From assembly GCA_032622095.1 (NCBI GenBank), contig CP136067.1:75664705-75728704 (forward strand): a DNA stretch of 64,000 nucleotides. Reading direction: 5' to 3'. A program made the position numbers and the translations under genes. Positions 1 through 11,120 of the stretch are shown here, piece after piece. Source of the stretch: Siphonodentalium dalli (taxonomy: Eukaryota; Mollusca; Scaphopoda; Gadilida; Siphonodentaliidae). Within the stretch, counting starts at the first letter, position 1, and the number at the start of each line of letters is the position of its first letter. The notes under the pieces are model-generated. The model was given only the letters and a program-made list of their open reading frames with translations. It was not told the origin of the DNA and did no database searches.

Positions 1-39
1 AGGAGGTTTATCAATTAGCTAATATTTTGATTACACCAC

Positions 40-1530
40 ACAAATGACAAGATAGTCACTCACTCTATACACATACACCTGATCCATGACCATATAGACA
101 CTCCCTGTATACCTATTCACCACGTTCATGATCATAACTCTATCCTTGTATACCTATTCATCTCATCGTTGGCCATACCGTCAATCCCCGTATACCTAAT
201 CGACATGGCTAAAATAGCCATTCAAGATAAACATATACACCCATCCATGACCCGTCCATATGCATCTCACCATTGGACATATAGCCCCTCGCTTTATATA
301 ACTACCCCTCACCCATTGCCATATATATCCACACTTGTGTATACATGTACACTCCACACATGCCCATACATCCATGAGTCACCATGCAGGCACACTAGGT
401 GTACTCATACGCCTGATCCATGACCATATAGTCACCCATGCGTACCTATTCAACACATGCATGATCATACAGTCAATCATTGTATGCCTATTCACCTAAC
501 CATTGGTCATACGTCACTCGCTGTATACATGTTCACCAAACCATGGCAAAATAGCCACGCAAGATATACATATACCCCCAATCATGACCGTAGAATCACG
601 CCAGGTAAACATATGCACCTCACTAATGGCGATATTACCACTCACTTTATACATATACCTCTCCATAACCATACAGCCACACCTGTGTATACCCGTACAC
701 CCTACACATGACCATACAGCCATGCAGGCACACCAGGTGGTATACTCCTACACCTGACCCATGGCTATATAGTCACTCCCTGTATACCTATTCACCACAT
801 TCATGATCATACAGTCACTCCTTGTATCCCTGTTCACCTCACAATTGGCCATACAGTCACTCCCTGAAAACATATTTACCTCACGATTGGCCTTAGAATC
901 ACTCACTGTATACATATTTGCCACGTAAATAGTCATATAGTCACTCGATATATACATATACTTCCACACATGACCATCCACTCGTCAATGACCATTCAGC
1001 ATACATCAGGTACACATATACACATTATGACTTCTGCCATTCTATGTACACTTATACGCATTACACATAGCTGCACATCTATTTATCCAGTCACCCCACA
1101 CATGATCATACAGACAACACATGTATACATATACACCTACTTGTGACAATACAGCCACACAAGGTACACCTGTACATTCCACCCATGACCATACAGTCAC
1201 TCCATATATACATAAACGCACATATGACCATGTAGGTACTCTCGTTATTTACATAAACCACAGCAATGCCCATTGAGCCACATTGTGTACACCTTTACTG
1301 GTTTACTGGGTAGTCATAACCACACCACCATACAGTCACTCACTGTATACATATTCACCTCACACATGACCATACACTCACTGCTTGCATACCTATACAC
1401 CTCACCATGGCCACCCCATTCATGACCGTATAGCTAACCATGTACACCTATTCACATCATTCATGACCATACAATAACTCCCTTTATACATATTCATCTC
1501 ACCTATGACACACGGTAACTCAGTGGTTGC
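40..1530. repeat. 42-bp degenerate satellite array
   Basis: Units such as CATGACCATATAGACACTCC followed by CTGTATACCTATTCACC recur with a 42-bp step (for example starts at 85, 127 and about 168). They continue with heavy substitution and small indels to about 1530. Every unit keeps a CAT-rich half and a TATACnTATTCAC half. The open frames here (84 aa and similar) only reflect the low stop content of the repeat, and 42 being a multiple of 3 lets a frame persist. No gene is proposed. The array probably continues leftward beyond the window. Confidence 0.85.
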
Positions 1531-1540
1531 CATCTTGACC

Positions 1541-2301
1541 TCCACCCTGTATCATGTTGATAAATTGTTATCCTAATAGGCCAGAATAGCCACAGATTAT
1601 GATTCATTTCAGTTCCATTTCAAAGTTCTGCCCATTTATTAAATAAAATATATAGCCAGTATCCAAAAAGAGGTTCTCGAAAAATAACCAAACAAATACG
1701 GCAACTTTAAAATTAATTTGTTATGTATAAGGAAATGGGACAACCAGAATAGAACATTTAGTTGTCAGTTGATTAGCTAACATCTAAATAACCAAGTGAG
1801 TCACAATTTGCTACATTTTCGGAAACGCAGAGAATAATGTTCGGGATATATGTAAAAAATGGTTGCCATTTTGGAAGCCATTTTGAGTAATTTGGTTTAT
1901 AAACACATTGGCGTGACATTTAAAGCCGCATGGCGGTTTGCGCTCTAAAATACACAAAATAATATTCGCTTTTGAAATTTTCCCGGTATCAAAATAGGTT
2001 GATAAATACCCAAACTACCTTTCTACGACCAATATATGTCCCATAAAGACGCATTCAAGTCATGAAAATTACAACAAAATCGTACTGTTTGGGTCCCGAA
2101 CATTTTTTCTAACCTGCCATTTTGGATGATGCATTTAACCACCGACAACAGCCGAGGATTTCCGGGTGTATTCGTAAATAAGCTTCCCCAGCGTCTTATA
2201 ATTTCCGGTACTGATAAAGGGGTTTCAATTTGATCGTACGTGTCCCTGTGAGGAAAATGGCATCTGTTGACAAGAATTTAATGTTAGGACGGTCATCCTG
2301 A
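1541..2301. other. Gene-free spacer
   Basis: No coding frame or RNA gene is visible. A short piece near 1920-1946 (AAAGCCGCATGGCGGTTTGC) recurs with few changes at 27871-27892, so at least part of this spacer belongs to a dispersed repeat. CCATTTTGG-type motifs near 1865-1890 resemble those at 6270-6480 and 45660-45850. Confidence 0.5.
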
Positions 2302-2840
2302 ATTTATCCGAGACGTGGCGATGGTGCGATTGGGGGAGGGGGTTCAGAAAGGAACATAATATTACTTATACATGTATAATAAGTAATTATGTTGAGATAC
2401 ATTTGTATTTAAATTTCAATCCAACATCATTATCGTAGTAAATTGCATGATTTGCAGTATATGCTAATATATTTCTTATATAATATAGGAATGGGTCGCC
2501 AAGAATCATGTCATAAATTTATACTCTGGCTACCGTAGAGATCATATTCAACCAGTTAAAAATATGGAAACATTTTAATGTTCTGACGGAGAACTTTATA
2601 GCATTGAAAAAACAACTCAGTGACTACATATATTTATTTATTACTTTTTCCTTCATAATATATTTCACAAATGGGGGTGTTACACTCCAGATTGCATTAT
2701 TTGTCTGTGACTTTTGTGAGTCGACATCGACTCAACAAAGTGACATATTTCATGCAACATCGAGTTGGGATCTTCGTGAACTACGTACACAGTTGAATAC
2801 ACTATTTACTGAGGAACGATATTAACTAAGAATATATTAG
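2302..2840 (+). repeat. 539-bp direct repeat, left copy
   Basis: The segment is repeated at 4798-5336 with a constant offset of 2496, so there are no indels. The only difference seen is G versus A in GAGGAACG/GAAGAACG near the end (2813 versus 5309). It ends exactly where the AT-rich 3' tail of the minus-strand LINE begins (2841). It holds a 73-codon open frame (2604-2825) of unknown nature, identical in both copies. The segment is best read as one side of a very long target-site duplication. Confidence 0.9.
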
Positions 2841-4797
2841 CATATATATATATATCTTTATTATCCTCCATATTTGAAGAGTTGGATACAAACTTACAAT
2901 AAATTGTAAACATATATACAAATACATGAATTGCCACAAGCAAAAACAGATTTTATACAGGAATGCATAATTACATCATGGCAACTTAAATTGACTGAAA
3001 AACGTGGGAAAACCGCGATATCAGAAAACAAAATGTAAACATAAGGGAAAAGAGACTAATGCTTTTACGCATAAGAAGAATACAAAACTAAATTAAAGAT
3101 ATTGCCTTAATTCTTATTCAACATGAAAACATCGCTTGCATACATGTATTTATTTCACATCACGTCTCTCAGGACGATCTCTGATGCACAGCCGGGAGTT
3201 CCAGTTATCCAATAATGCCATATTTGCGTGGCCTCTAGCACGAAAAAATCGACTATGGCGAGGGCATCTTCAGCTATGTCGAATAGAGCATTTGGGATGT
3301 GCCCAATAAACATGAGCATTTGATTGGAGGGAGGAATTCTATCAATACACATAAAACAGTCTATATGAAAATGGGACAAAAAACGATACCAAGCGTCATT
3401 TCTTGAGTTGCTAAGAAAGTCACAGTCGTGAAAAACATGTTTGACTGTGTCATTATAAACTTGACCACATCTTGTGCACAAAACATCTTCCTTAAATTTC
3501 AACATACACAGTAGTTGGACAATGAAAAAATAACATTTCTTGTGTTTGGGAAATTTGTGACATGCTTTCCAAATATGGGACATTTGAAGTTTTTCCTGGA
3601 CAATGGAAAAACGATCGAAATCACTCTGCATTGATACTAGTTGTTGCCATTGGTTATTTGAATTAACTCCGATCGCCTCATTAACTATGGTTTTCCAATG
3701 GTTCTTAACAGGTATGATTGCTTCCGATGAAAATTCCAAATAAAACGAACCAATTCTGAGATCTTCGAGATCCGATTCAACTGTCCTTATGAAAGGGCCT
3801 CCTTGGCCGAATTGAGATTCAGCTGTACGATACAGGAAGAGTTGCTTGGTAGCCTTGTCACCATTCATGCCGCACAAAGAATGATACAATGAGAGCCTAC
3901 GTTTTACAATGAAAATACCGAGTGATGGGATACCAAGCAATCCCTCCACCATAGCCGTACGGGTTTGAAAGTGCAATCCCTGAATACGTTTCAAACAAAA
4001 ACGGTGAATGCGTTCCAGTTTGAGAGTATCAGTGTTCGTAAGATTGGTGAGAAGTTCTGATCCATAAAGACCTCTTGGTAATATAACAGATTTGTAAATC
4101 TTTAGTGAACTCATTGGAGTTAGGCCACCTGCGTAAATACCTGCATTTGATAGCATGAAAAATGTACCTCTTATTTTGGTACATATCTCGTCTACAAAGG
4201 AAGATGTGAATTTAAACTTTTGTATGGGTATTCCTAAATGAGTGAGAGAGGTGACTTCAGACATTTATTGTTTGCCAAAAGTCCATTTTCGCTGGGAACT
4301 AGAGTAATCAGATTTTGATTCATTGAAAACGATAACATAACTTTTTGTGGCATTGTATTTGTAACGCCAAAGCGAGCTGTAAGAGCTGCAGATCGAGCAG
4401 AGTGACTGCAACCCTGATGCTGTTAATGACATTAACAACATATCATCCGCATGAGTTGGGCAACATACATTTATTCCACCAATTTTTAGCCCAAATGCCG
4501 AGCGCTCAAGATCATACAGTAATTGATCAATGTAAATGGTGTAGAAAATCGGAGATAATGTACCTCCTTGTCTGGTTCCGTGCAATACATCAATCCATTT
4601 TGATTTGTAACCATTGTATAACAGTGAACATTTCATTCCAGTAAGGAGGTTATGAATTATTTTTAGGCTTTTTCCCCGGATGCTCCGTTCGTGTAATTTG
4701 AATAGTAGGCCGTCGATCCACACGGTGTCAAATGCCTTCCATACATCCAAGAAGCAAGAAAATAGTTTGCTGTGGTTATTGGATGTATAGGAGACAC
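2841..4797 (-). mobile_element. 5'-truncated LINE (non-LTR retrotransposon)
   Basis: On the minus strand the element runs from inside the reverse transcriptase, at 4797, to a 3' tail at 2841-2870. The tail reads AATAAAG followed by an (AT)n run, as expected of LINE 3' ends. The coding part (3155-4797) shows the RT motif FLDVWKAFDTVW, the turn GTRQGGTLSP and a HADD catalytic box, then a C-terminal CxxC...H....C finger. The endonuclease and everything upstream are missing, as in incomplete target-primed reverse transcription. Both ends coincide with the borders of a 539-bp direct repeat. The clade is not certain; CR1/L2/Ingi-like groups are candidates. Confidence 0.85.
3155..4797 (-). pseudogene. 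LINE reverse transcriptase, C-terminal part, one stop
   Basis: The frame stays open upstream of the first listed start and enters the LINE at 4797 with residues like SKLFSCFLDVWKAFD (RT palm motif A). It continues through GTRQGGTLSPIF and THADDMLLMS (motif C; the usual YADD Tyr is His) to an in-frame TAA at 4265-4267. The same frame then continues without shift to the TGA at 3155. The second half has the thumb and connection region (LKLERIHRFCLKRIQGLHF) and a finger CTRCGQ...HVFHDC. Only one nonsense change separates the two halves, which fits a young but dead copy. It is inactive because the endonuclease and the RT N terminus are absent. Confidence 0.85.
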
Positions 4798-5336
4798 ATT
4801 TATCCGAGACGTGGCGATGGTGCGATTGGGGGAGGGGGTTCAGAAAGGAACATAATATTACTTATACATGTATAATAAGTAATTATGTTGAGATACATTT
4901 GTATTTAAATTTCAATCCAACATCATTATCGTAGTAAATTGCATGATTTGCAGTATATGCTAATATATTTCTTATATAATATAGGAATGGGTCGCCAAGA
5001 ATCATGTCATAAATTTATACTCTGGCTACCGTAGAGATCATATTCAACCAGTTAAAAATATGGAAACATTTTAATGTTCTGACGGAGAACTTTATAGCAT
5101 TGAAAAAACAACTCAGTGACTACATATATTTATTTATTACTTTTTCCTTCATAATATATTTCACAAATGGGGGTGTTACACTCCAGATTGCATTATTTGT
5201 CTGTGACTTTTGTGAGTCGACATCGACTCAACAAAGTGACATATTTCATGCAACATCGAGTTGGGATCTTCGTGAACTACGTACACAGTTGAATACACTA
5301 TTTACTGAAGAACGATATTAACTAAGAATATATTAG
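4798..5336 (+). repeat. 539-bp direct repeat, right copy
   Basis: This is the second copy of 2302-2840, beginning ATTTATCCGAGACG and ending AATATATTAG. It abuts the truncated 5' end of the LINE at 4797. Flanking sequence after 5336 (CTGCACTGG) differs from that after 2840, where the LINE tail starts. Confidence 0.9.
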
Positions 5337-5595
5337 CTGCACTGGTTTTTTTTAAATATTTATAAACTTCCCTATCTGAACATGATAAATTTCACATCAT
5401 ACTTGAACTGGCGTAGCCAGGGTAGAGATTCATGATATGATCTAGCTAAGTATATATATGCATATAGTTTTTCATAATTTACGTAGATCCGTCCATTGCA
5501 TGATTATATGTTGAACTCAACTGTAGAGAAGATAGACAGGCGGGGAGAGTGTGTACACACACACGTACCATTGGAATGTTAATTATTTATTTGGA

Positions 5596-6006
5596 TTAAA
5601 GGTACTCAATCCGATCAGAGGGTCCCCATATCATCAAGATACAACAACAACAACAACAACATTTCTTCAAAATACGCTTTAGTTATCAGAATCGATTAAT
5701 TGCAACAAAATAATGCTAACCACTGGCAACTATGGTATTAAATTTCCCAAAATGTTTTATTTATCAACATTTTGTTCAACGAAATATGGCCGTATTACCA
5801 CTTGTTTTTTTTTAGTTATCTATCTTCATCCGCAATTTTGACCGAGGCCTTTCGTTTGAGGGCGAGTTTCTGCGCCACAAAGAAATCGATATCTGATCAC
5901 TCTGAGCTTTGATGAGTAGGTTCCTCGACTCGAATCAAAGATTTTTTACCCCCGAGTCCAAAGAAATAGTAATTTAGGGGTGCTTAATCGGATTGAGTAC
6001 CTTTAA
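5596..6006. mobile_element. MITE with TTAA ends (family A, copy 1)
   Basis: The element is 411 bp with perfect 20-bp terminal inverted repeats starting TTAAAGGTACTCAATCCGAT. No coding capacity. Inside the right end lies a subterminal block (CTCTGAGCTTTGATGAGTAGG, TTCCTCGACTCGAATC) shared with the copy at 13610-14097. A (CAA)n run lies near 5643. The TTAA termini suggest a TTAA target duplication, as made by piggyBac-type transposases, but a TA duplication inside a longer inverted repeat cannot be excluded. Confidence 0.75.
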
Positions 6007-6690
6007 CTGTTTTGAATATATTTTTTTAACACACGGAAAAATTAGATATCATATGAAAGTAGTAGATGTGAGCTTTGTGTTCCGCACCTCTGTATAATTT
6101 GAAAGTTGTGACGTGGGAACGGCGTGTAAACAATGTAGACACATTTTGAGGAAAAATAATTAAAAACAAATTTAATCCTATTCTACTACTGAAACCGATG
6201 GCGAAGACGCTGTTTTTGGTGTTATTTTTCATGTCTATTTTCTATCTATTCCAATATCAAATGGGGTAAAAGGTGTGATATGGCCATGTTGGGACAGACA
6301 TTCTACATATTTATATGGTTTACGACTAAGCATTGTTTGTGTATATTTCATTTTATTATTAACTTGGCGATAGTTGTTGCACCTAAAGCCACATATCACA
6401 GAAAATCAGCATTTTTCAGTACCAATTATTTTCATCATGGATGCCATTTTGAATAGAACATTTTGTTTAGCTTGTGACTCAGAGGCAGGTGGTTTTAATT
6501 AAACTGATGGTGAAATATAATAAACGAATTTTGAGTGCCCCAAGCAATCTAAATGTATTGGTTGTGTCTATATATATATATAGACTCTAAACTCCACACG
6601 GATGCCAGTATGTCACCAGGGAAGTGACAGTTTTCAATATCGTTCCTTTTTATTGAAGGTAGAAACATATTTTCCAAATTTTCATTTCGG
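6007..6690. other. Gene-free spacer with dispersed repeat
   Basis: No gene seen. Sequence around 6270-6360 (GGGACAGACATTCTACA, then GGTTTACGACTAAGCAT) matches the reverse complement of about 45730-45820, so it belongs to an old dispersed repeat. Confidence 0.45.
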
Positions 6691-6790
6691 TCCTAAATTA
6701 GTGTTTTTCTGGCTTCGGGGGTTACCAAAATATTAGACTTGAGTCGAGGACCCCACCCACCAAAGCTCAGAGTTATCATATATCGATTTT
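6691..6790. mobile_element. Degenerate fragment of MITE family A
   Basis: The piece CTGGCTTCGGGGGTTACC ... GAGTCGAGGA ... CAAAGCTCAGAGTTATC follows the same order as the subterminal arm of the elements at 5596-6006 and 13610-14097. The terminal TTAAAGGTACTC is not present, so this is an eroded end. Confidence 0.55.
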
Positions 6791-7270
6791 TGTCTAATTG
6801 TGTGGTTTAAAGATGTCAAAAGTGGTGCCATTCGAGACAGGGGTCCATAGAGGGCGAGAGAGACACAAAAATAGATAAACAATATGTTTAGCGCCGATTT
6901 CCACCAGACTGATACATATTCTTCTCCGTGATACGATGATTCTAATCGTGTGGTTTAAATACGCCAAATTGTTTCCGTTTGGGTGAGAGATATGGGGGCC
7001 CTAAATTTGATACGAATTTATATACTCGCCAATTGTCAACAATTATATATATAAATGTTATATATATTCATCTCCATAATGAGTCTAAGTTTGTGGTTTA
7101 ATGGTGTCAAATGTGACGCCGCTTGAGTCCGAAATAGGGACGGGCGGGTCACCACAACTGATAGAAATATGTTTAGTGCCAATTAACATCAAATTCATAC
7201 ACGTTCTTCTCAAATGATACGAGGAATCAAATCGTGCGTGTTAAATACGTCACATTTGGTGCCTAGATAT
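6790..7270. repeat. Four diverged ~145-bp tandem units
   Basis: The motif (T/A)TCTAA(T)(T/C)GTGTGGTTTAAA followed by a GTCAAA block and a CGAGTC/GGGTG block starts at about 6792, 6940, 7083 and 7226, steps of 147, 143 and 143 bp. Units 1 and 3, and 2 and 4, look most alike, suggesting a ~290-bp higher-order pair. No coding content. Confidence 0.6.
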
Positions 7271-8257
7271 ATTTGCAAATATATGTCTGTCTGTATGTGT
7301 TCTATATATAACTTCACGGGCTACAATCGAGGTGGCACCAAGGCTGTTCTAACAGTGGTATCTTTTTACGAGGAAGATAATGGTGCATGTTAAAATATTA
7401 GAAAACGCAATTGAGTCTGCCCCATTCAATATAGTTTCCACAACAAAGTTACAAGAGATAAGGAAATATATAGAAGGCCTGTTCAACAATAGTGGTCAGG
7501 GTGTGCCGTCAAATATAATTTCTTCTGAGATAAAAGAAAACGGAGTCAGTGGCACACGACTTTTCAGGATCCTCCAATATTGACATCTGACAAGGTTATA
7601 TCTGCCCAATATACGTAGGATATCTTTAGAATAGACTCATCGCTTAACATAAATAACTCAAAATCTCGCTCTGTGTCGGGCACATGTAGCTGGTATACGT
7701 GCATAGCAACATTTCTTTTAAACTGAGAATAATTAGCCGGTATATAGCACAATGAACAGAGGAGCACCTGGACATTTCTTTAAAACATCTGTATCTTCAT
7801 GGAGATATGATAACCAGGTGTCCTCAATATCTTAGTCAAACCCACTATAGATTGATTGATACATCTATATGTAAAAACCCAAATGTCGTCTTTTATTTTT
7901 GCGAACTAATGTGTTTATGATGTTCATGTTATAACGTCTGAAGTATACGCAGTTGTAAATAAATAAATAGTACTTTATTGGTGGGACGGATTAATCGCGA
8001 TAAACAAAATGACAATCGCTCCGATCCGACAAGGTGAGCTACTACTTATATCCCGTGTGTAAGAATAATGTTTTGTGATGCTATTTGGATATATAATTTA
8101 TGAGAATATGTGTAACGCTTTGAACAAGAGTATCCTCTATTCCCACCATATATCCACATATGCAGAGGGTTTCACATCACTTTAACCTGGGCAACGCCGG
8201 GTAACCCTGCTATAGTCATGCTATAAAAGCATAGTTATCGGAGTTTTCAATATTTTC
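7271..8257. other. Spacer with one small unexplained ORF
   Basis: A 67-codon frame at 7380-7583 (starts MVHVKILENAIE, ends LFRILQY) is lysine- and isoleucine-rich and not recognised. It could be a relic exon or chance. The rest (7584-8257) shows no feature beyond AT-rich sequence. The upstream border of the Penelope-like element lies somewhere in here. Confidence 0.3.
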
Positions 8258-9150
8258 TTGATCTTAAATATTGTGTCACAAAAGTCGCTTCAAGAAGATA
8301 CTTATATAACGCTAGTAAAGCGGGATATAATGGCGAGCATAGATAAACATCCGACGTGCAACATTACTATGGATGAACGTATGGCTATTCGTGAACTGGA
8401 ACAGAATAAGGATATCATTATTCGACCGGCAGACAAAGGTTCCGGAATCAAAAATGTTAAAAAAATTATCAATAGAATGGATAAAGCAAATGTGATATCG
8501 GGTGAACTGAAAAAATATATGACACCCAGATATTCCAAGTCAGGAAAACTGAAATGGAACCCTAAACTGCATAAAGCTGGTGTTCCGTATCGGACTATCG
8601 TTAGTGGATTGGGCACACCAACAGAAAGGATTGGGGAGGTGGCGGAAAATGAACTGAATGAATATGTAGTTAGTTCGCCTAGTTATATTAAAGACACAAC
8701 GCACTTTCTCAATAAAATAGAGGAAGTGAATAGTGTACCTGATAACGCCAGATTATTTTGTTTCGATGTGTGCAAACTATACCAATTAGTACCGATGAAG
8801 GAGGCCTTTGACGCATATAAGGAGGCGTTAGATTCGAGAAGTAATCCGTTAATCCCTATAGAGTATGTCCTGCAGATGATAGAAACGGTGCTTGATAACA
8901 ACAACTTTTCTTTGGGAGACAAACATTATGTTCAGAGTGAGGGAGTATCAATCGGAATTCGCCTTGGAAAAAACCTAGCGTGTACGTACATGCGTAAATG
9001 GGACGAGTCTCTCCTTACGTTCGAACAGCAGCCATATATGTATGGTCGTATATTGACGACGGATTTGGGATATGGACTGGTAGTATAGAGGAACTGGAGA
9101 GGTTCGGAGAACATGCTAATTCCATTCACCCAAATATTAAAGTTGAACTG
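8258..9150 (+). pseudogene. Penelope-type reverse transcriptase (broken)
   Basis: Recognisable landmarks in order are IIIRPADKGSG (about residue 52), KLKWNPKLHKAG matching the family LPKIHK box, IVSGLGTPTERIGE, LNEYVVSSPSYIKDTTHFL, FCFDVCKLYQLVPM (motif A, first catalytic Asp), and VQSEGVSIGIRLGKNLACTYM (motif B). Motif C is only restored by shifting frame: YIDDGFGIW is encoded at about 9049-9075, one nucleotide out of register with the upstream frame. After the shift the frame stays open to a TGA just before FLDTYVK. Residues usually found between ADKGS and the LPKIHK box are partly deleted. The copy is inactive. Confidence 0.85.
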
Positions 9151-9177
9151 TGACATCACGACAAATGTATTGAATTT

Positions 9178-10119
9178 TTGGACACATACGTGAAAATTGA
9201 TAACGGTAAAATATATACAGTTCTGTACAAGAAACCGAAAGATAACCAACTATATCGGTACCATAGTTCGGATCACCCATCGCACACGAAAAGGTCAGTG
9301 GTATATTGCCTTGGATTGAAAATTAAGCGGATATGTACTCGGGAAGAAGACTATATACGACACCGCATTGAGCTGAGAAAGCAATTGAGGAGACGAGGAT
9401 ACAGTGGTAGTTTTATTGAGATGGAATTGAGCAAAACAGACTTACTGAAACGAGAGGAGTTGTTGACGGGGAGGAGGCAGCGGAAGGAGAACAACCGGGT
9501 ACGCTTGGTAACAGCATTCTCAAAAGGACTACCAGACCTGCCAATTATAACGAGGAAGTATATGGGAGCAGTACACGAATCAGTTCGGATGAAGAAAGTC
9601 TTTGATTCTCCCCCTTTAATATCATATCGGAGAGACAACAACTTAGGCGATATATTGGTACACATCAGGAAGACAGCTAAAGCCGTCCGTACTCCAAACA
9701 ACCTGTGCACAGATGAATGTAAAGTGTGCAAGATAATAATCACGGATCCCATCAAATCGACGGACTTGATTAATGAGTACAAAGTGGCACATAACGTTAA
9801 ATGTGATTGCAGGAACGTCGTATATGCCATAATTTGTGACAAGTATTCGTGTACGGTGTATGTGGGAGAAACATCACGGCAACTGAAAGAAAGAGTTACA
9901 GAACATATGCGAGACATTCGGCTGCACCCAGATAAGCCGGTGTATGACCATTTCAATACAAATGGACATTCACTTCTAGATATGGAGGTAGCCGTGTTGG
10001 AGTATGCTAGTGGGAGTCGCTACTTCAGACTTATAAAAGAGAATGGTTGGATACGCCGGCTAGGAACGTGCTACGGTGTTGGATTTAACACTAAAATCAA
10101 CAACATTGGCGCCAATTAA
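9178..10119 (+). pseudogene. Penelope RT C-terminus plus GIY-YIG nuclease
   Basis: The 313-codon frame opens with FLDTYVKIDNGKIYTVLYKK, the FLDT segment that follows the RT palm in Penelope-like elements. It carries a CxxxCxxC cluster (CTDECKVC) and ends with a GIY-YIG domain at about residues 210-290. There NVVYAIICD takes the place of the first GIY strand, followed by VYVGETSRQLKERVTEHM with the catalytic-loop Arg and HFNTNGHS. In active elements this nuclease nicks target DNA to prime reverse transcription. The domain itself looks intact, so this half decayed less than the RT half. Its ATG/TTG start is only the first one after the upstream stop. Confidence 0.85.
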
Positions 10120-10252
10120 TTTGGCGGCGAAATGAAACCGACCACTAACGTACATGACGTCAGGTAAACAAACTCAACGAACGTCCGTTATTCGTCTGGC
10201 ATTTACAAATGAGTTGATGTCAGAGCAACATGTAGACTTTACTGTGTTAATC

Positions 10253-10299
10253 GTTTTCCACTGACGAAGGCCTATGGCCGAAAGCTATGGAATGAAAAC
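10253..10299 (+). ncRNA. Hammerhead-ribozyme-like motif of the Penelope element
   Basis: The core CTGACGA (10261-10267) is followed by AGGCC-TAT-GGCC, able to form a four-pair stem II, and then GAAA (10280-10283). This is the invariant CUGANGA...GAAA arrangement of hammerheads. Flanks GTTTTCCA (10253-10260) and TGGAATGAAAAC (10288-10299) can pair as stem I. Stem III would be minimal (AGCT), so cleavage may need a dimer. Penelope-like elements are known to carry small hammerheads in their terminal repeats, which supports the reading. Activity is not shown. Confidence 0.6.
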
Positions 10300-10320
10300 A
10301 AATCAATGACAATTGGTCCC

Positions 10321-11120
10321 TTTATCTGGACTTTATACATATACTTTAATATTATAAAATAATAATTTCATCATATTTCCCAGTCAACAGGAGCTTCTGC
10401 CAAAAGGTAATATTCCCTCCCTATTGTTCAATCATATTGCCACATACGCAATTTAACACCCAGTTTCTACAATGAGTTAAAATCACCCCTCGTTGCCATG
10501 GAAACAGAAATTTTGCTATTTGTCTCAATTTTTGTTCTCTAAAATGTGTGTATGTTGCATATATTGACTTACTCTATATGATGGCACCTTTGGCATTTGC
10601 GTTGCAATTAGTTCCGGTTTCAACCCTTATTCGCCTGTACTAATTGGGAAGATAATATGATCATTCTTACAATTAGATACACTGTTCAGTTACGAAATAT
10701 GCATATATTTATTTACAATATATAATTTACAGCAATTTTAAATTAAATATGTGTAACACTAGAAGTTTCTTCTGTGTTTTTGAGTTTTGGGGAACAATAA
10801 TGTAAACTTCTTAATATATTTTGTTCGTTATCCTTAATAAGGTCAGGTGATCAGTATTGCTCTATTTCAGATAATGACGGTCGTCGAAATGCGTTGGAAT
10901 CGAATGGCACATGGTTCGAAATTGTGTCCAGTTCAGACTTGAAGCTTTGACTCCTTATTTGTTTTCTTGCTATGCTGCTATCTGTACCATCCGAGTCATA
11001 TCTGAACATTCCTATTCCCACCCCCGCCGAAGTCTGCGGCGGCGATGGTTTTCCTCCGTTTCAACACCATTCCATTGCTTCTCTTGTGGTCTGAAACAAA
11101 TGCGACATCTAACATACGAG
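10321..11120. other. Gene-free spacer
   Basis: AT-rich sequence with no gene, tandem repeat or inverted repeat that I could support. The open frames at 10911-11156 and 11045-11341 overlap each other and run into the hairpin at 11121. Confidence 0.4.

Larger units (their letters stand above)
8258..10320 (+). mobile_element. Penelope-like retroelement, degenerate
   Basis: A reverse transcriptase followed by a C-terminal GIY-YIG nuclease and no LINE-type endonuclease is the architecture of Penelope-like elements. Both parts are present in order and strand. The reading frame is broken by a 1-nt shift inside the YIDD box (near 9048) and a TGA near 9150, and the RT N-terminal region lacks residues between ADKGSG and the WNPKLHK block. 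The element's tail carries a hammerhead-like motif (10253-10299). Borders are approximate; no target duplication was found. Confidence 0.85.

Noticed and set aside
169-981. 84- and 69-77-codon frames in the first kilobase
   Set aside because: Products of the 42-bp satellite; the peptides are His/Thr/Tyr repeats without any domain.
2604-2825. 73-codon frame MKKQLSDYIYLF...EERY, present twice
   Set aside because: The second copy is explained by the 539-bp duplication, so duplication is not evidence of selection. No family recognised, so not called as a gene.
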